Positions 9,346-17,990 of a stretch of DNA of 64,000 nt are shown here, one piece after another; position 1 is the stretch's first letter, and each line of letters opens with the position of its first letter. The DNA is from VGSG01 sp040756375 (GTDB lineage: Bacteria > Desulfobacterota > Desulfomonilia > Desulfomonilales > Desulfomonilaceae), in NCBI GenBank assembly GCA_040756375.1, contig JBFLZC010000004.1:1-64000 (forward strand). Direction: 5' to 3'. The notes beneath the pieces were generated by a model. That model made no database searches and was not told the DNA's origin. It was given only the letters and a program-made list of their open reading frames with translations. The position numbers were made by a program, and so were the translations under genes.

Positions 9346-9507
9346 AACAATTCCTGGCCTCTTGAAGAGCCCGCGCTTGCAGATGATCGGTAGGGGCCGG
9401 CGTCCCTGCCGGCCCGAGCTTCTTGACATTTCTAAGAAGAGTGTGCCGGCACGGAGGCCGGCACCTACCAATGCCTAAACGGCGATCGGACATTATTTCT
9501 GACACTT
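9334..9507. repeat. MITE-like repeat, family B, copy 1
   Basis: About 170 bp that recurs at 36749-36921. The core 9389-9469 is 81 bp, the same length as 36806-36886, and is bounded by an imperfect 27-bp inverted repeat beginning GGTAGGGGCCGGC and ending GCCGGCACCTACC. There is no coding capacity, so any movement would need a transposase acting in trans. The left edge overlaps the end of the preceding regulator gene. Confidence 0.85.
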
Positions 9508-9577
9508 TTTATATATGAGAGCGGAGAGGATAGACTGATTCCGTTTGTTTCCGATGGGGAATTGAGAGGGGAAGATC

Positions 9578-9658
9578 CTAATCCGCTTCGTATCTATAGC
9601 CCACACCGTGAACGGTCTTGATAACTGACTGGTTGGATGTGTCCGGGCCGATTGTTAA
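9578..9658 (-). pseudogene. C-terminal remnant of an OmpR-family response regulator
   Basis: On the minus strand a 26-codon frame ending in TAG at 9578 reads the winged-helix terminus typical of OmpR/PhoB regulators, including SVIKTVHGVGYRYEAD. Upstream of it the frame no longer resembles the family, so only the last recognition hairpin survives. It lies between repeat B and the small gene at 9716. The rest of 9346-9715 holds the repeat and nothing else I recognise. Confidence 0.65.
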
Positions 9659-9715
9659 GAGAATTGTAAAACGTCTGGGCCTCGATGGCGTGAACTTATG
9701 TGTAGCGCCCGATGA

Positions 9716-10153
9716 CTATGGGACGCGTTGGGAAGGATCAAGGCTCATTTCTTCGGTTTCGATTGGTTCGGAGCGCAGCACTTGCGTGAAGCCGCTTGCG
9801 GTGAATGCTATTGAGCCGGTCGGCCAGTTGATCGGGATGCGCCAGTTAAAGCCGACGTTCGAGTGTTCGTGGGGTTCACGTTGGATGCCATCGATGGAAA
9901 AAGGCACGATCGCGGCCTGGGCCGTTGCGTAGTCTAGATCCATGACCAAGTCGTACACGTCGTGGAAGGTTAGGCTGGCAGGGGCCACTCGGAAACGAGC
10001 GGTCCCGTCAGGTCGGCAGAGCCATTCAACGATGTAGTCGATGTCGAGGACTAATTCGCCTGATCCATGCTTGCCTGCACGAATCGAGATGCCATGAACA
10101 TGGACATCGTGCCAGCAGAGTTCATCGAAGTGGCTTTGGTCCCAGGAACGCAT
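9716..10153 (-). CDS. Conserved-looking hypothetical protein downstream of malic enzyme
   Basis: A 145-residue soluble protein with no signal peptide or membrane segment. Notable features are an aromatic/His-rich start (WDQSHFDELCWHDVHVHGI), then LVLDIDYIVEW and LTFHDVYDLVMDLDY, which look like a beta-rich fold with conserved Trp, His and Asp. I do not recognise a named family with certainty. It begins 3 bp after the malic enzyme stop codon with no separate ribosome site, so translation is probably coupled. Confidence 0.7.
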   Translation of the reverse strand: MRSWDQSHFDELCWHDVHVHGISIRAGKHGSGELVLDIDYIVEWLCRPDGTARFRVAPASLTFHDVYDLVMDLDYATAQAAIVPFSIDGIQREPHEHSNVGFNWRIPINWPTGSIAFTASGFTQVLRSEPIETEEMSLDPSQRVP

Positions 10154-10156
10154 GGG

Positions 10157-11908
10157 TCATGCAAAACGCTGATACTCAGGGTAGTACATTGCCGCCTTGA
10201 TCGCGGCCGGCAAATCTTCAGGTTCGGGTCTGGTCGCAAGGCCTCTTTTGTACGCGACTTCAGCCACTTTGACGGCAATGGCCGCGGAGACTTCTCTGAT
10301 CTTGGGTAGAGACGGATACACTCGACCTTGAGCAAGGTCCGCGTAGGATACTTGCTGTGCCAGTGTCCGAGCTGAAACCAGGAACATTTCGTTGGTGACG
10401 AGCCGTGCCCCGGACACGATGACTCCCAGGCCCACACCAGGGAAGATATAGACGTTGTTCCCTTGCGCGGGAAAGAAAGTGTTCCCCCGGACCGTGACCT
10501 TATCAAAGGGGCTGCCGCTGGCAAAAATCGCGCGGCCGTCGGTCCACGTGTATGCCTCCTCCGCGGTGCATTCGGTCTTGGATGTGGGATTGGAGAGGGA
10601 AAAAACAATGGGCCTCTCGTTGAGCCTTGCCATAGCTCTGAGCACCGGCTCCGTGAACATCCGGCCCTTTCCGGAAACCCCGATGATTGCAGTGGGCTTG
10701 AGCACTTCAACGCAACCAAGAAAATCCGGGATAAATTCGTGATCGTGAGCATAGATCAGCTTACGATCTCTCAGGTCAGTACGGTTCTTTACTATCAAGC
10801 CTTTGGAATCCACAAACCAACAACGTTCGCGAGCTTCCGCCTCTGAAAGCCCCTCGTTCACCAAAGCCGAAACCGTCAAGTCCGCGGTGCCAAGCCCGGC
10901 TTCACCCGCGCCGAGAAGGAGGAATCTCTGGTCCTTCAGTTTTCCTCCGGTGATGTGCATGGCCGAATATATGCCGGCCAACGTCACGGCAGCCGTCCCC
11001 TGAATGTCATCATTGAAGCAGCAGATTTCGTTCTGATATTTCTGCAAAAGACGAAATGCATTGTGATTGGCAAAATCCTCGAATTGGATAAGAACTCCCG
11101 GAAAGACCTCCTGCGCGGCGCGGATGAATTCGTCAATCAACTCGTCGTAAGCTTCTCCTCGCAGGCGATGTTGTTTGAGGCCGATATAAAGCGCATCATC
11201 GAGCAGAGCTTCGTTTTCCGTGCCCACATCAATGGTCACCGGTAATGCCTGATATGGATCAATCCCGCCACAAGCGGTATAGAGTGCAAGTTTTCCCGAC
11301 GGAATGCCCATGCCGTCGGCTCCGATGTCTCCAAGGCCCAGAATGCGCTCGCCGTCGGTCACCACGATAATGCGGATACCGTGAATGCGTGCGTTGCGCA
11401 GAAGAGTGATTACTCTCCCCTTGTCATTAGCCGAGATGAAAATGCCGTGGGGTCGCCGCAGAATATAGCTGTACTCGAGACAAGCTTGTCCGACCGTGGG
11501 CGTGTACACTATCGGCATCAGCTCTTCCAGGTTTTCAAGGAGGAGGCGATAGAACAGCGTCATGTTCCGGTCTTGAAGGCCCGCAAGAAAGATGTACTTT
11601 TCCAGATTGGTGGCTTTTCGCCTTACGTTTCCCAGAACCCTAATGAGCTGCTCTTCAACGGTATGAACTCGTGGCGGTAGAAGGCCCCTGAGGCCCAACG
11701 CATCCCGCTCTTCTCTGGTAAAGGCCGAGCCTTTGTTGAGAGCCGGATCTCTCAGTACCGCGACGCCCAGGGGGAGGCGTATCATGATGTCTTTCTTCTC
11801 TTTTCCCTGTGGGCGAGGTGAAGGTTTATCCTGGACCTTGGCCTCTTTCAGCCGGCCCGGCTTGCGGTTCTTCACACTCTTATCGCCCTCGTGCGCTCGC
11901 TTGCGCAT
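10157..11908 (-). CDS. maeA: NAD-dependent malic enzyme
   Basis: A 583-residue malic enzyme of the large (MaeA/SfcA) class, which oxidatively decarboxylates malate to pyruvate. The signature YTPTVGQACLEYS is at about 136-148, the catalytic lysine region GDIGADGMGIPSGKLALY follows, EFANHNAFRLL-like metal-ligand residues appear as QFEDFANHNAF, and the nucleotide-binding LLLGAGEAGLG lies near 330. A basic 40-residue N-terminal extension (KNRKPGRLKEAK...) is longer than in the E. coli enzyme. The start has GGGAG upstream. The NAD preference is the family rule, not proven here. It would connect C4 acids from the methylmalonyl-CoA route to pyruvate. Confidence 0.93.
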   Translation of the reverse strand: MRKRAHEGDKSVKNRKPGRLKEAKVQDKPSPRPQGKEKKDIMIRLPLGVAVLRDPALNKGSAFTREERDALGLRGLLPPRVHTVEEQLIRVLGNVRRKATNLEKYIFLAGLQDRNMTLFYRLLLENLEELMPIVYTPTVGQACLEYSYILRRPHGIFISANDKGRVITLLRNARIHGIRIIVVTDGERILGLGDIGADGMGIPSGKLALYTACGGIDPYQALPVTIDVGTENEALLDDALYIGLKQHRLRGEAYDELIDEFIRAAQEVFPGVLIQFEDFANHNAFRLLQKYQNEICCFNDDIQGTAAVTLAGIYSAMHITGGKLKDQRFLLLGAGEAGLGTADLTVSALVNEGLSEAEARERCWFVDSKGLIVKNRTDLRDRKLIYAHDHEFIPDFLGCVEVLKPTAIIGVSGKGRMFTEPVLRAMARLNERPIVFSLSNPTSKTECTAEEAYTWTDGRAIFASGSPFDKVTVRGNTFFPAQGNNVYIFPGVGLGVIVSGARLVTNEMFLVSARTLAQQVSYADLAQGRVYPSLPKIREVSAAIAVKVAEVAYKRGLATRPEPEDLPAAIKAAMYYPEYQRFA

Positions 11909-12114
11909 GGCATTCTCCCGTTTTGTCTGTGGAACTCTGCGATTGGTAGGTTTGTGCCTTTGGTATCGTCAGGTCAGCTCCTGGAATGCGGCACATCCAC
12001 TGCAATCAAGATACGAAAAAGCTTCACGAGAAGCCAACCTAAATCGTGCCTTGGCCCATCTCTCCATCCACTTCCGCGGGCTTCCCCAGATTTGATTGAA
12101 TTTTCGGCGCGTGG

Positions 12115-14232
12115 TTAAAGGATCTTATACTTGTCGTTGATGAGTTTCAGGATGGCCACGTTGTCTGAATGGCCGGTTTGTTTGGCGATGACCCTGCCTC
12201 GAAGCGGGCGGCCAAGGAGATAGAAGTCCCCAATGATATCCAGTATCTTGTGACGCACAAATTCGTCCGGGAATCGAAGCGGCGGATTGACCACCTTCTC
12301 TTCGTCGAGCAGGACCACGTTCGAAAGCCTGCCCCCACCGGCCAGGCCCATCTCGTCCATCATCCTCATGTCTTTGACAAAGCCGAATGTTCTCGCCGGC
12401 GCGATGTTCTTCTTAAAATCTTCCGGGTCCGAGCACCGGTAGGTCATATGCATCTTGCCGATGGGTAGGGGATAGTCGAGAAAATACTCCACCTCAAAAC
12501 AATCGCACGGCTCTACCCGGATGCTCTTGGAGCCATGTTCGTTCAACACAAGTTCTATAGGTTCGGCAATTACGATTTCTTCCACAACTTCGTCTTGACT
12601 GATAATTTGCGCGCTCTCGACCAGGTTGCAATATTCCAGCGCAGAACCGTCCATGATGGGCACTTCGTCGGAGATCTTCACCAGCACATTCGTCAGGCCG
12701 TACACGTGAAAAACAGCCATCAGGTGCTCGATGGTGCGTGCAGACGAACCGTTCGCTCGAAGGGACGTGGAGAATTCCGTGGATTCTACGTTGGTGAGCA
12801 CCGCAGGAACGCTCTGCGCGGACGTGATCTGCCCGAATACAATGCCGCTCCCCACGGGAAGGGGCGACAAGGTCAGGCCGGTCTTTGTGCCTGAATGCAG
12901 GCCTTGACCATACGTTACCGCGCTGGCCCGCAAAGTCTTTTGATACCGTACGGCTCTTCCTAGCTCAATCCTACCGCGGCTAACGCGTGTTTCGGCGAGA
13001 TCGCTTCCTGGAGCGGGGGGTTCCAGGGCGTCATCCGAGGCGTCCGCGCGAGCAAGGCCGGTTTCGCGGACTTCCGAAGGCGTCCTCTGGACCCCTGGTA
13101 TGAGCAGGTCGCTTACGGTGATGGCCGGACCGGGCGCGGTCATGACCATATGCTCGATAAGGATTTTGAGCTCCTTCACATTGCCGGGCCACGAATATGA
13201 GAGAAGCCGGTTGATGGCGTCTTCATCCATGGCTTGGATGTCTCTGTCGAATTCTTCGGCCGCTTCAGCGAGAAAGTGCATTACGTAGAGCGGGATATCT
13301 TCCGGTCGCTCCGAAAGAGAGGGAAGTCGAATTACGCGGTCGGCCAAGAGCTCGGCCAGCTCCGGTGAGAACCCGTCGCTCCGCGCCAATGTCTGAGGAT
13401 CAGCCGGCGCGGTGACAAAGATCCGAGTGCTGAAGCCGGTCAGATTGTTCGTGGACCGGTCCTGGGCCAACATCTCTGTCAGAGCTTGGGCCAGAGTGGG
13501 CCGAAGAGATTCAGCCAGTCTGTCGATCCCAATCAGTAAGAGTGTTCCGCCGTGAGCCTGGCCGAGCTTGCCCGGGCGCTGTTGCTGAGGGTCTGCGCCT
13601 TTGCCAAGCATGATCTCGTCAAAGTTCTCGTCGGTGAGGTCCGAACAACGGACCTTGAGTAAGTTTTCCCGATCCCTGCCCTGCAAATTATGAATCAGTC
13701 TGGCAGCGAACTCCTTGCCGGTTCCCTTTTCACCCGCTAGCCAGACCGAGCCATTTTCGCGCGAGGCGTTTTCAAGGGCCCGTCTCAGCCGCTGGGCCTT
13801 TTCGGAAGATCCAATCAAAGTGTTCGCAGCCAGGCCCGCTGTGGCGCCTTCTTTATGAGCCGGCACCCGACTGTCCAACGCCTTCTGGACCAAGTGAAGG
13901 ACATCTTCCAGGTTGAGCGGCTTCTCCAAGTAATCGGCCGCTCCCAACTTGATCGCCTTGACAGCCGTCTCGATGGTTCCGTGACCGCTCATCATGATCA
14001 CGGAACATTGTGGATCCAGGCGCTTGATGGCCTTGAGAGTCTGCAAGCCATCAATTCCGGGAATCCAGATGTCGAGGAAGACCACGGTAGGCGAGTCGCT
14101 CTGAACCAGGTGGAGCGCCTCCTGGCCGTCACGCGCCGTGATGACCTCGTGACCTTCATCCTGGAGGATTCCCCCTAGGGAGAGGAGAATTTCTTCCTGG
14201 TCGTCAACTATGAGAATTCGTGCCTTATTCAT
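12115..14232 (-). CDS. lpxC: Response regulator - degenerate AAA+ - LpxC fusion
   Basis: A 705-residue three-part protein. Residues 1-122 are a receiver with phospho-acceptor Asp54 and Lys104. Residues 137-378 are an NtrC-type AAA+ domain with Walker A GEKGTGKE (167-174) and SYSWPGNVKEL, but the GAFTGA loop is replaced (LGKGADPQQ) and Walker B lacks its acidic pair (TLLLIGIDRL). Residues 428-705 are UDP-3-O-acyl-N-acetylglucosamine deacetylase, with TIEHLMA (Glu502, His503), RHKILDIIGD (His661, Asp665) and GH at 688 all intact. LpxC performs the committed step of lipid A synthesis. No DNA-binding helix-turn-helix is present, so phosphorylation may control the enzyme instead of transcription. 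Confidence 0.9.
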   Translation of the reverse strand: MNKARILIVDDQEEILLSLGGILQDEGHEVITARDGQEALHLVQSDSPTVVFLDIWIPGIDGLQTLKAIKRLDPQCSVIMMSGHGTIETAVKAIKLGAADYLEKPLNLEDVLHLVQKALDSRVPAHKEGATAGLAANTLIGSSEKAQRLRRALENASRENGSVWLAGEKGTGKEFAARLIHNLQGRDRENLLKVRCSDLTDENFDEIMLGKGADPQQQRPGKLGQAHGGTLLLIGIDRLAESLRPTLAQALTEMLAQDRSTNNLTGFSTRIFVTAPADPQTLARSDGFSPELAELLADRVIRLPSLSERPEDIPLYVMHFLAEAAEEFDRDIQAMDEDAINRLLSYSWPGNVKELKILIEHMVMTAPGPAITVSDLLIPGVQRTPSEVRETGLARADASDDALEPPAPGSDLAETRVSRGRIELGRAVRYQKTLRASAVTYGQGLHSGTKTGLTLSPLPVGSGIVFGQITSAQSVPAVLTNVESTEFSTSLRANGSSARTIEHLMAVFHVYGLTNVLVKISDEVPIMDGSALEYCNLVESAQIISQDEVVEEIVIAEPIELVLNEHGSKSIRVEPCDCFEVEYFLDYPLPIGKMHMTYRCSDPEDFKKNIAPARTFGFVKDMRMMDEMGLAGGGRLSNVVLLDEEKVVNPPLRFPDEFVRHKILDIIGDFYLLGRPLRGRVIAKQTGHSDNVAILKLINDKYKIL

Positions 14233-14378
14233 CGCCGCGGCATATTAGCGTCATTGGGATAAGAGAGCAATCCCCTGCAAATGAAAGAGTAAGGGCACGC
14301 AGATGCGTGCCCCACCACCATGACTATAAGCAACAGGAATGAAGAGTTCAAGCCAAATTGATTGTAGCCTATGGAGCG

Positions 14379-14408
14379 GAAGGCGCGGGCTTGCGAACCC
14401 GCGCCTTC
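14379..14408. terminator. Strong GC hairpin downstream of the Pro/Ala-rich gene
   Basis: A perfect 11-bp stem (GAAGGCGCGGG / CCCGCGCCTTC) with an 8-base loop, just beyond the stop of the minus-strand gene at 14418. No clear U-run follows, so it may stabilise the transcript end and not act as a full intrinsic terminator. Confidence 0.6.
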
Positions 14409-14417
14409 GTATCAGCA

Positions 14418-15530
14418 TTACTTAGCACCGGGTGTTGCCTGGGTCTGTGTCGCGGGAGGCTGTGCCTGGACCGGCCCGCCTTGGGCCGCGGGGACCTGCG
14501 TCCACGCGCCGGGCGTCCGGCCCGCGGGCGTGGCGCCCTTAACCGGCTGGGCCTGAACCGCTTGTCCGCTGGGCGCGGGATTCACAGACGGAGTCGGGGC
14601 CGGCTTGACGGTCGTGTTGGCCGCGGGTTTAGCAGTTACCGGCGAAACTGCGGGCGGAGAGGCTGGGGCGGGTGCAGAAGTTACCGGGGACGTTGCTTTC
14701 TCCTGCTGGGTGCTCTTCACGGGTTCGCGGTCGCAGCACGCGCAATCCTGTTGCCCGGGCGGGGGAACGTGAGCCGATGTGGTCTGAGATTTGGGATCCA
14801 CTGCGCTCTGTGCGCCGGCCGTTGTCGACGGAGCCACAGGTGTCGCGGTCTTGCCGCCGGAAGCATGCTGCACGCCTACAGATCGAGCATCAGCGGCTGC
14901 TGCCGGCTTCACAGTCGGCATGGTCTGCTCCTTGCCCGCTGACTTCGAGGGGCCGCAGTCCATGCCCTGCGCCAGGCCACCCGGTCCGCAATGGGCCTTA
15001 GTCGGCTCGGATTGAGCCTGCTGCTGCGTGCTTGCTGGCGTGACTTGCGCGGTTGCACCGCCATTGGCGGCAACAGGCGCGGGTTTCGCGACTGCCGGCG
15101 GAATAGCGGCCTGGGTGGGGGCGGCTGAAGGTTGCGTCGATACCGCCGCGGGCTTTACAGCACTCTCGGTGGCGGATGGGGCGGCAGGAGTCTGAGCAAA
15201 GCAGGGCGGGCACGGCGGGCATCCCGGCCCCATTTTGTTGGATGGCCCCGGGGAGGCACTCGCCGGGTTCCCGGTAGCCTGCGCCGCTTGCACGGGTTGC
15301 TGGACCTGAGCACTAGGGGAAGGCGCCGGTTTAGCTGCGGCAGCCGCGGCAGGCGGGATGACTGCATTGGCGTTGGCTCCCGTAGGGCTCTGCGCACTGG
15401 TAATGGGAGCCACGGCCGGGGTCTGTGCGGGTTGCGCCCCAGCCGGCTGCTGCACACCTGCGGCAAAAGCCAATCCACATAGAGTGGCCACTGCCAGGAG
15501 GGATGCGGTTATGGTCATTATCGTTTTCAT
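14418..15530 (-). CDS. Secreted Pro/Ala-rich low-complexity protein with cysteine clusters
   Basis: A 370-residue protein with a clear signal peptide (residues 1-24, ending LAFAAG). The mature part is mostly Pro, Ala, Thr, Val and Gln, so it is likely an extended, disordered envelope or cell-surface polypeptide. Unlike simple PA-rich spacers it carries short cysteine groups: GPGCPPCPPCFAQ, HCGPGG, MDCGPS and DCACCDRE. These could bind metal or make disulfides. The start has AGGAG upstream, a promoter-like element lies at 15589-15617, and a hairpin follows the stop. I recognise no family. Confidence 0.75.
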   Translation of the reverse strand: MKTIMTITASLLAVATLCGLAFAAGVQQPAGAQPAQTPAVAPITSAQSPTGANANAVIPPAAAAAAKPAPSPSAQVQQPVQAAQATGNPASASPGPSNKMGPGCPPCPPCFAQTPAAPSATESAVKPAAVSTQPSAAPTQAAIPPAVAKPAPVAANGGATAQVTPASTQQQAQSEPTKAHCGPGGLAQGMDCGPSKSAGKEQTMPTVKPAAAADARSVGVQHASGGKTATPVAPSTTAGAQSAVDPKSQTTSAHVPPPGQQDCACCDREPVKSTQQEKATSPVTSAPAPASPPAVSPVTAKPAANTTVKPAPTPSVNPAPSGQAVQAQPVKGATPAGRTPGAWTQVPAAQGGPVQAQPPATQTQATPGAK

Positions 15531-15588
15531 AAAAGGCTCCTTGGGGGTGAGGTAGAGGCCTGGTAGCCGACGCTCAGTTTCCGGGTTG

Positions 15589-15617
15589 TCTATATCATAA
15601 TTATAAATAAATTACAA
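15589..15617 (-). promoter_or_regulatory. Candidate sigma-70 promoter for the Pro/Ala-rich protein gene
   Basis: On the minus strand TTGTAA (15612-15617) and TATAGA (15589-15594) are 17 bp apart in an AT-rich patch, about 60 bp before the start codon at 15530. The other part of the 345-bp space 15531-15875 shows no gene. Confidence 0.4.
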
Positions 15618-15875
15618 GATAATAGCTCTAAACGTTAAAGTATTGCATGAAATTTCGGTCGCGCCCGCGTTCCCTTGCCCAACGGCCAACCGCCTAATGC
15701 TGGCCAAAAACAGTGTTTTCACTTGCCAAGAAGGGTGCGTGAAGCTAATCTTGCTTGTTATTCGTGATCCTGAAAGGACGATCGCCTGCACAGAATCCAG
15801 GCATAGGCAAATGACGCCGAGCGGGGCGTTCGTGGGTGGAACGGGAGGTTGGAAAGTTTTGGAGGCGCAAAGTTC

Positions 15876-17039
15876 ATGAATTTGCACGAATATCAGGCTA
15901 AGGACCTGCTGGCAGCCAGAGGAGTGACCATTCCGCGCGGGGCCGTGTGCTATGAGCCGCTGGAAGCAGTGATCACCGCGCGTCATCTCAAATCGGAAGT
16001 AGTGGTGCTCAAGGCCCAGGTGCACTCGGGCGGACGGGGGAAGGCAGGTGGTGTGGCCATTGTGTCACGTGAGGATGACATTCGAGCCCGAGCCACGGAG
16101 ATCATCGGGAAGAGGCTGGTGACTCACCAGACTGGCTCCCAGGGGTTGCCGGTGAGCGCGATCCTCGTGGAAGAGGTGCTCCCCGTGGATCAGGAACTGT
16201 ACCTGGGCGTTGTCCTCGACAGAAACACCGCGCGCGTGACTATCATGGCAAGCCCCGCGGGCGGGATGGAAATCGAAACCCTTGCAAAAGAGCATCCGGA
16301 CAAGATCTTCACGCTCAGCGTCCATCCGTTCATAGGTTTGAAGCCCTATCAGGCCAGAGGGTTGGCTTATCGGCTGACGGATGACCGGAACATCGCGGGA
16401 GAGATCGTCAAGGTCATCACTGCGCTTTATGAGATCTTCGTGGGGTATGACTGTAGTTTGGCGGAAATAAACCCTCTGGTCATTTCCGGCGAACGACTGG
16501 TGGCGCTCGACGCGAAGATCAACTTGGATGACCATGCGCTCTTCAGGCATCCGGAGATGGGCCGTCTCCGCGACCGGACTCAAGAGGATCTTCTGGAGCT
16601 CTCGGCCCGCAAGGAGGGGTTGAGTTACATCAAGCTCGACGGCAATATCGGTTGCATCGTGAACGGCGCGGGCCTCGCTATGGCTACCTTGGACCTCATT
16701 GCTTTTCACGGTGGCGCGCCCGCGAACTTCCTGGATGTGGGGGGCGGAGCGAGCGAGCAGGCCATTGCGGACGCGATGAGCATTCTTCTCGAGGACAAAA
16801 GGGTTAAGGCGGTATTCATCAACATTTTTGGCGGTATATTGCGCTGCGACGTGTTGGCGCGGGGCGTGATCAAGGCATTGAACCGTTACGGCGTGCGGCT
16901 GCCGGTCATAGCCCGGATCGAAGGCACCAACATCGACATCGGCAAGCACCTTTTTGAAGAATCGGGCCTGCCCATTCAGATGATACCTTCGTTGGACGAA
17001 GCGGCCAAACTCGCTGTGGAAACTGCACGGGCCGCGTAG
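15876..17039 (+). CDS. sucC: Succinate-CoA ligase (ADP-forming) beta subunit
   Basis: A 387-residue ATP-grasp beta subunit of succinyl-CoA synthetase. It begins with the family's MNLHEYQAKDLL, which fixes the start at 15876 with GGAGG upstream; a TTG start 27 bp earlier is unlikely. VHSGGRGKAGGV (near 47), the metal site EINPLV and the C-terminal INIFGGILRCD and DVGGGA motifs are present. With SucD it interconverts succinyl-CoA and succinate with ATP formation. It is the first gene of a run leading through sucD to methylmalonyl-CoA enzymes. Confidence 0.96.
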   Translation: MNLHEYQAKDLLAARGVTIPRGAVCYEPLEAVITARHLKSEVVVLKAQVHSGGRGKAGGVAIVSREDDIRARATEIIGKRLVTHQTGSQGLPVSAILVEEVLPVDQELYLGVVLDRNTARVTIMASPAGGMEIETLAKEHPDKIFTLSVHPFIGLKPYQARGLAYRLTDDRNIAGEIVKVITALYEIFVGYDCSLAEINPLVISGERLVALDAKINLDDHALFRHPEMGRLRDRTQEDLLELSARKEGLSYIKLDGNIGCIVNGAGLAMATLDLIAFHGGAPANFLDVGGGASEQAIADAMSILLEDKRVKAVFINIFGGILRCDVLARGVIKALNRYGVRLPVIARIEGTNIDIGKHLFEESGLPIQMIPSLDEAAKLAVETARAA

Positions 17040-17069
17040 ATTTCCGAGCAATTCACACGGAGACGTGAG

Positions 17070-17942
17070 ATGGCAATCCTGGTGAACAAGGAGTCTCGAG
17101 TCATATGCCAGGGGATCACAGGGAAGAACGGTACGTTTCATTCTCTGGCCTGTCGAGACTACGGCACAAATATGGTTGGGGGGGTGACCCCAGGGAAGCA
17201 AGGAGAATCCGTTGACGGCATTCCGGTCTTCAATACGGTCTGGACTGCGGTCAAGGAGACGGGCGCCAACGTTTCGCTTATATTTGTCCCCGCGGCCCAT
17301 GCCATGGATCCGATCCTGGAGGCTGTTGACGCGGGCATCGAAGTAATCGTCTGCATCACCGAGGGGATCCCTCCGCTTGACACGGCTTCTGCGCTCCACA
17401 CGGTCAGAGAGGAAGGCCGGTACCTGATCGGGCCCAATACTCCCGGAGTGATCTCTCCACCTGAGCGTTGCAAGGTCGGAATCATGCCCGGGTACATTCA
17501 CAAGCCGGGGCCAGTGGGAGTGATTTCTCGATCCGGGACGCTCACGTACGAAGTGGTGGATCAGCTCACCAAGGCAGGGGTGGGTCAGAGCACGTGTATC
17601 GGCCTTGGAGGCGACCCTGTGGTCGGGATGAGCTTCGTGGATGTGCTGAAGCTGTTCAAGGACGATCCCGATACCGAGGCGGTGGTGCTGATCGGCGAGA
17701 TCGGCGGCACCGCGGAGGAGCGAGCCGCGGAATACATCGAGAAGGAATTTAACAAGCCTGTGGTGGCATACATCGCCGGTAGACTGGCTCCGCCGGGAAA
17801 GCGTATGGGGCACGCGGGCGCAATCATTTCCGGTGGGACAGGAACTGCTCAGGCGAAGATCACAGCGCTCAACCAAGCCGGGGCGACTGTGATCGACAAT
17901 CTGACACAAGTGGGCGCAGTGATGCGAGAAATTCTGGGCTGA
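17070..17942 (+). CDS. sucD: Succinate-CoA ligase alpha subunit
   Basis: A 290-residue alpha subunit, the standard length. The CoA-binding Rossmann part starts QGITGKNGTFH; PNTPGVISP is at 122-130; the phospho-histidine is His248 in GHAGAI, followed by SGGTGTA. It lies 30 bp after sucC with its own GGAG ribosome site and forms the alpha/beta enzyme with it. Here it probably yields or consumes succinyl-CoA for the methylmalonyl-CoA pathway. Confidence 0.97.
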   Translation: MAILVNKESRVICQGITGKNGTFHSLACRDYGTNMVGGVTPGKQGESVDGIPVFNTVWTAVKETGANVSLIFVPAAHAMDPILEAVDAGIEVIVCITEGIPPLDTASALHTVREEGRYLIGPNTPGVISPPERCKVGIMPGYIHKPGPVGVISRSGTLTYEVVDQLTKAGVGQSTCIGLGGDPVVGMSFVDVLKLFKDDPDTEAVVLIGEIGGTAEERAAEYIEKEFNKPVVAYIAGRLAPPGKRMGHAGAIISGGTGTAQAKITALNQAGATVIDNLTQVGAVMREILG

Positions 17943-17990
17943 AAGGCGTTCCGGTTTTCTACAACCGTGTGGATATGAGGAGATAAACAC

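Noticed and set aside
14358..14942. Plus-strand frame of 194 codons opposite the Pro/Ala-rich gene
   Set aside because: It is the antisense reading of a low-complexity gene, rich in Arg and Gly, with no family resemblance.
16065..17990. Minus-strand frame of 641 codons across sucC and sucD
   Set aside because: Both plus-strand genes are unmistakable; this is an antisense frame caused by high GC content.
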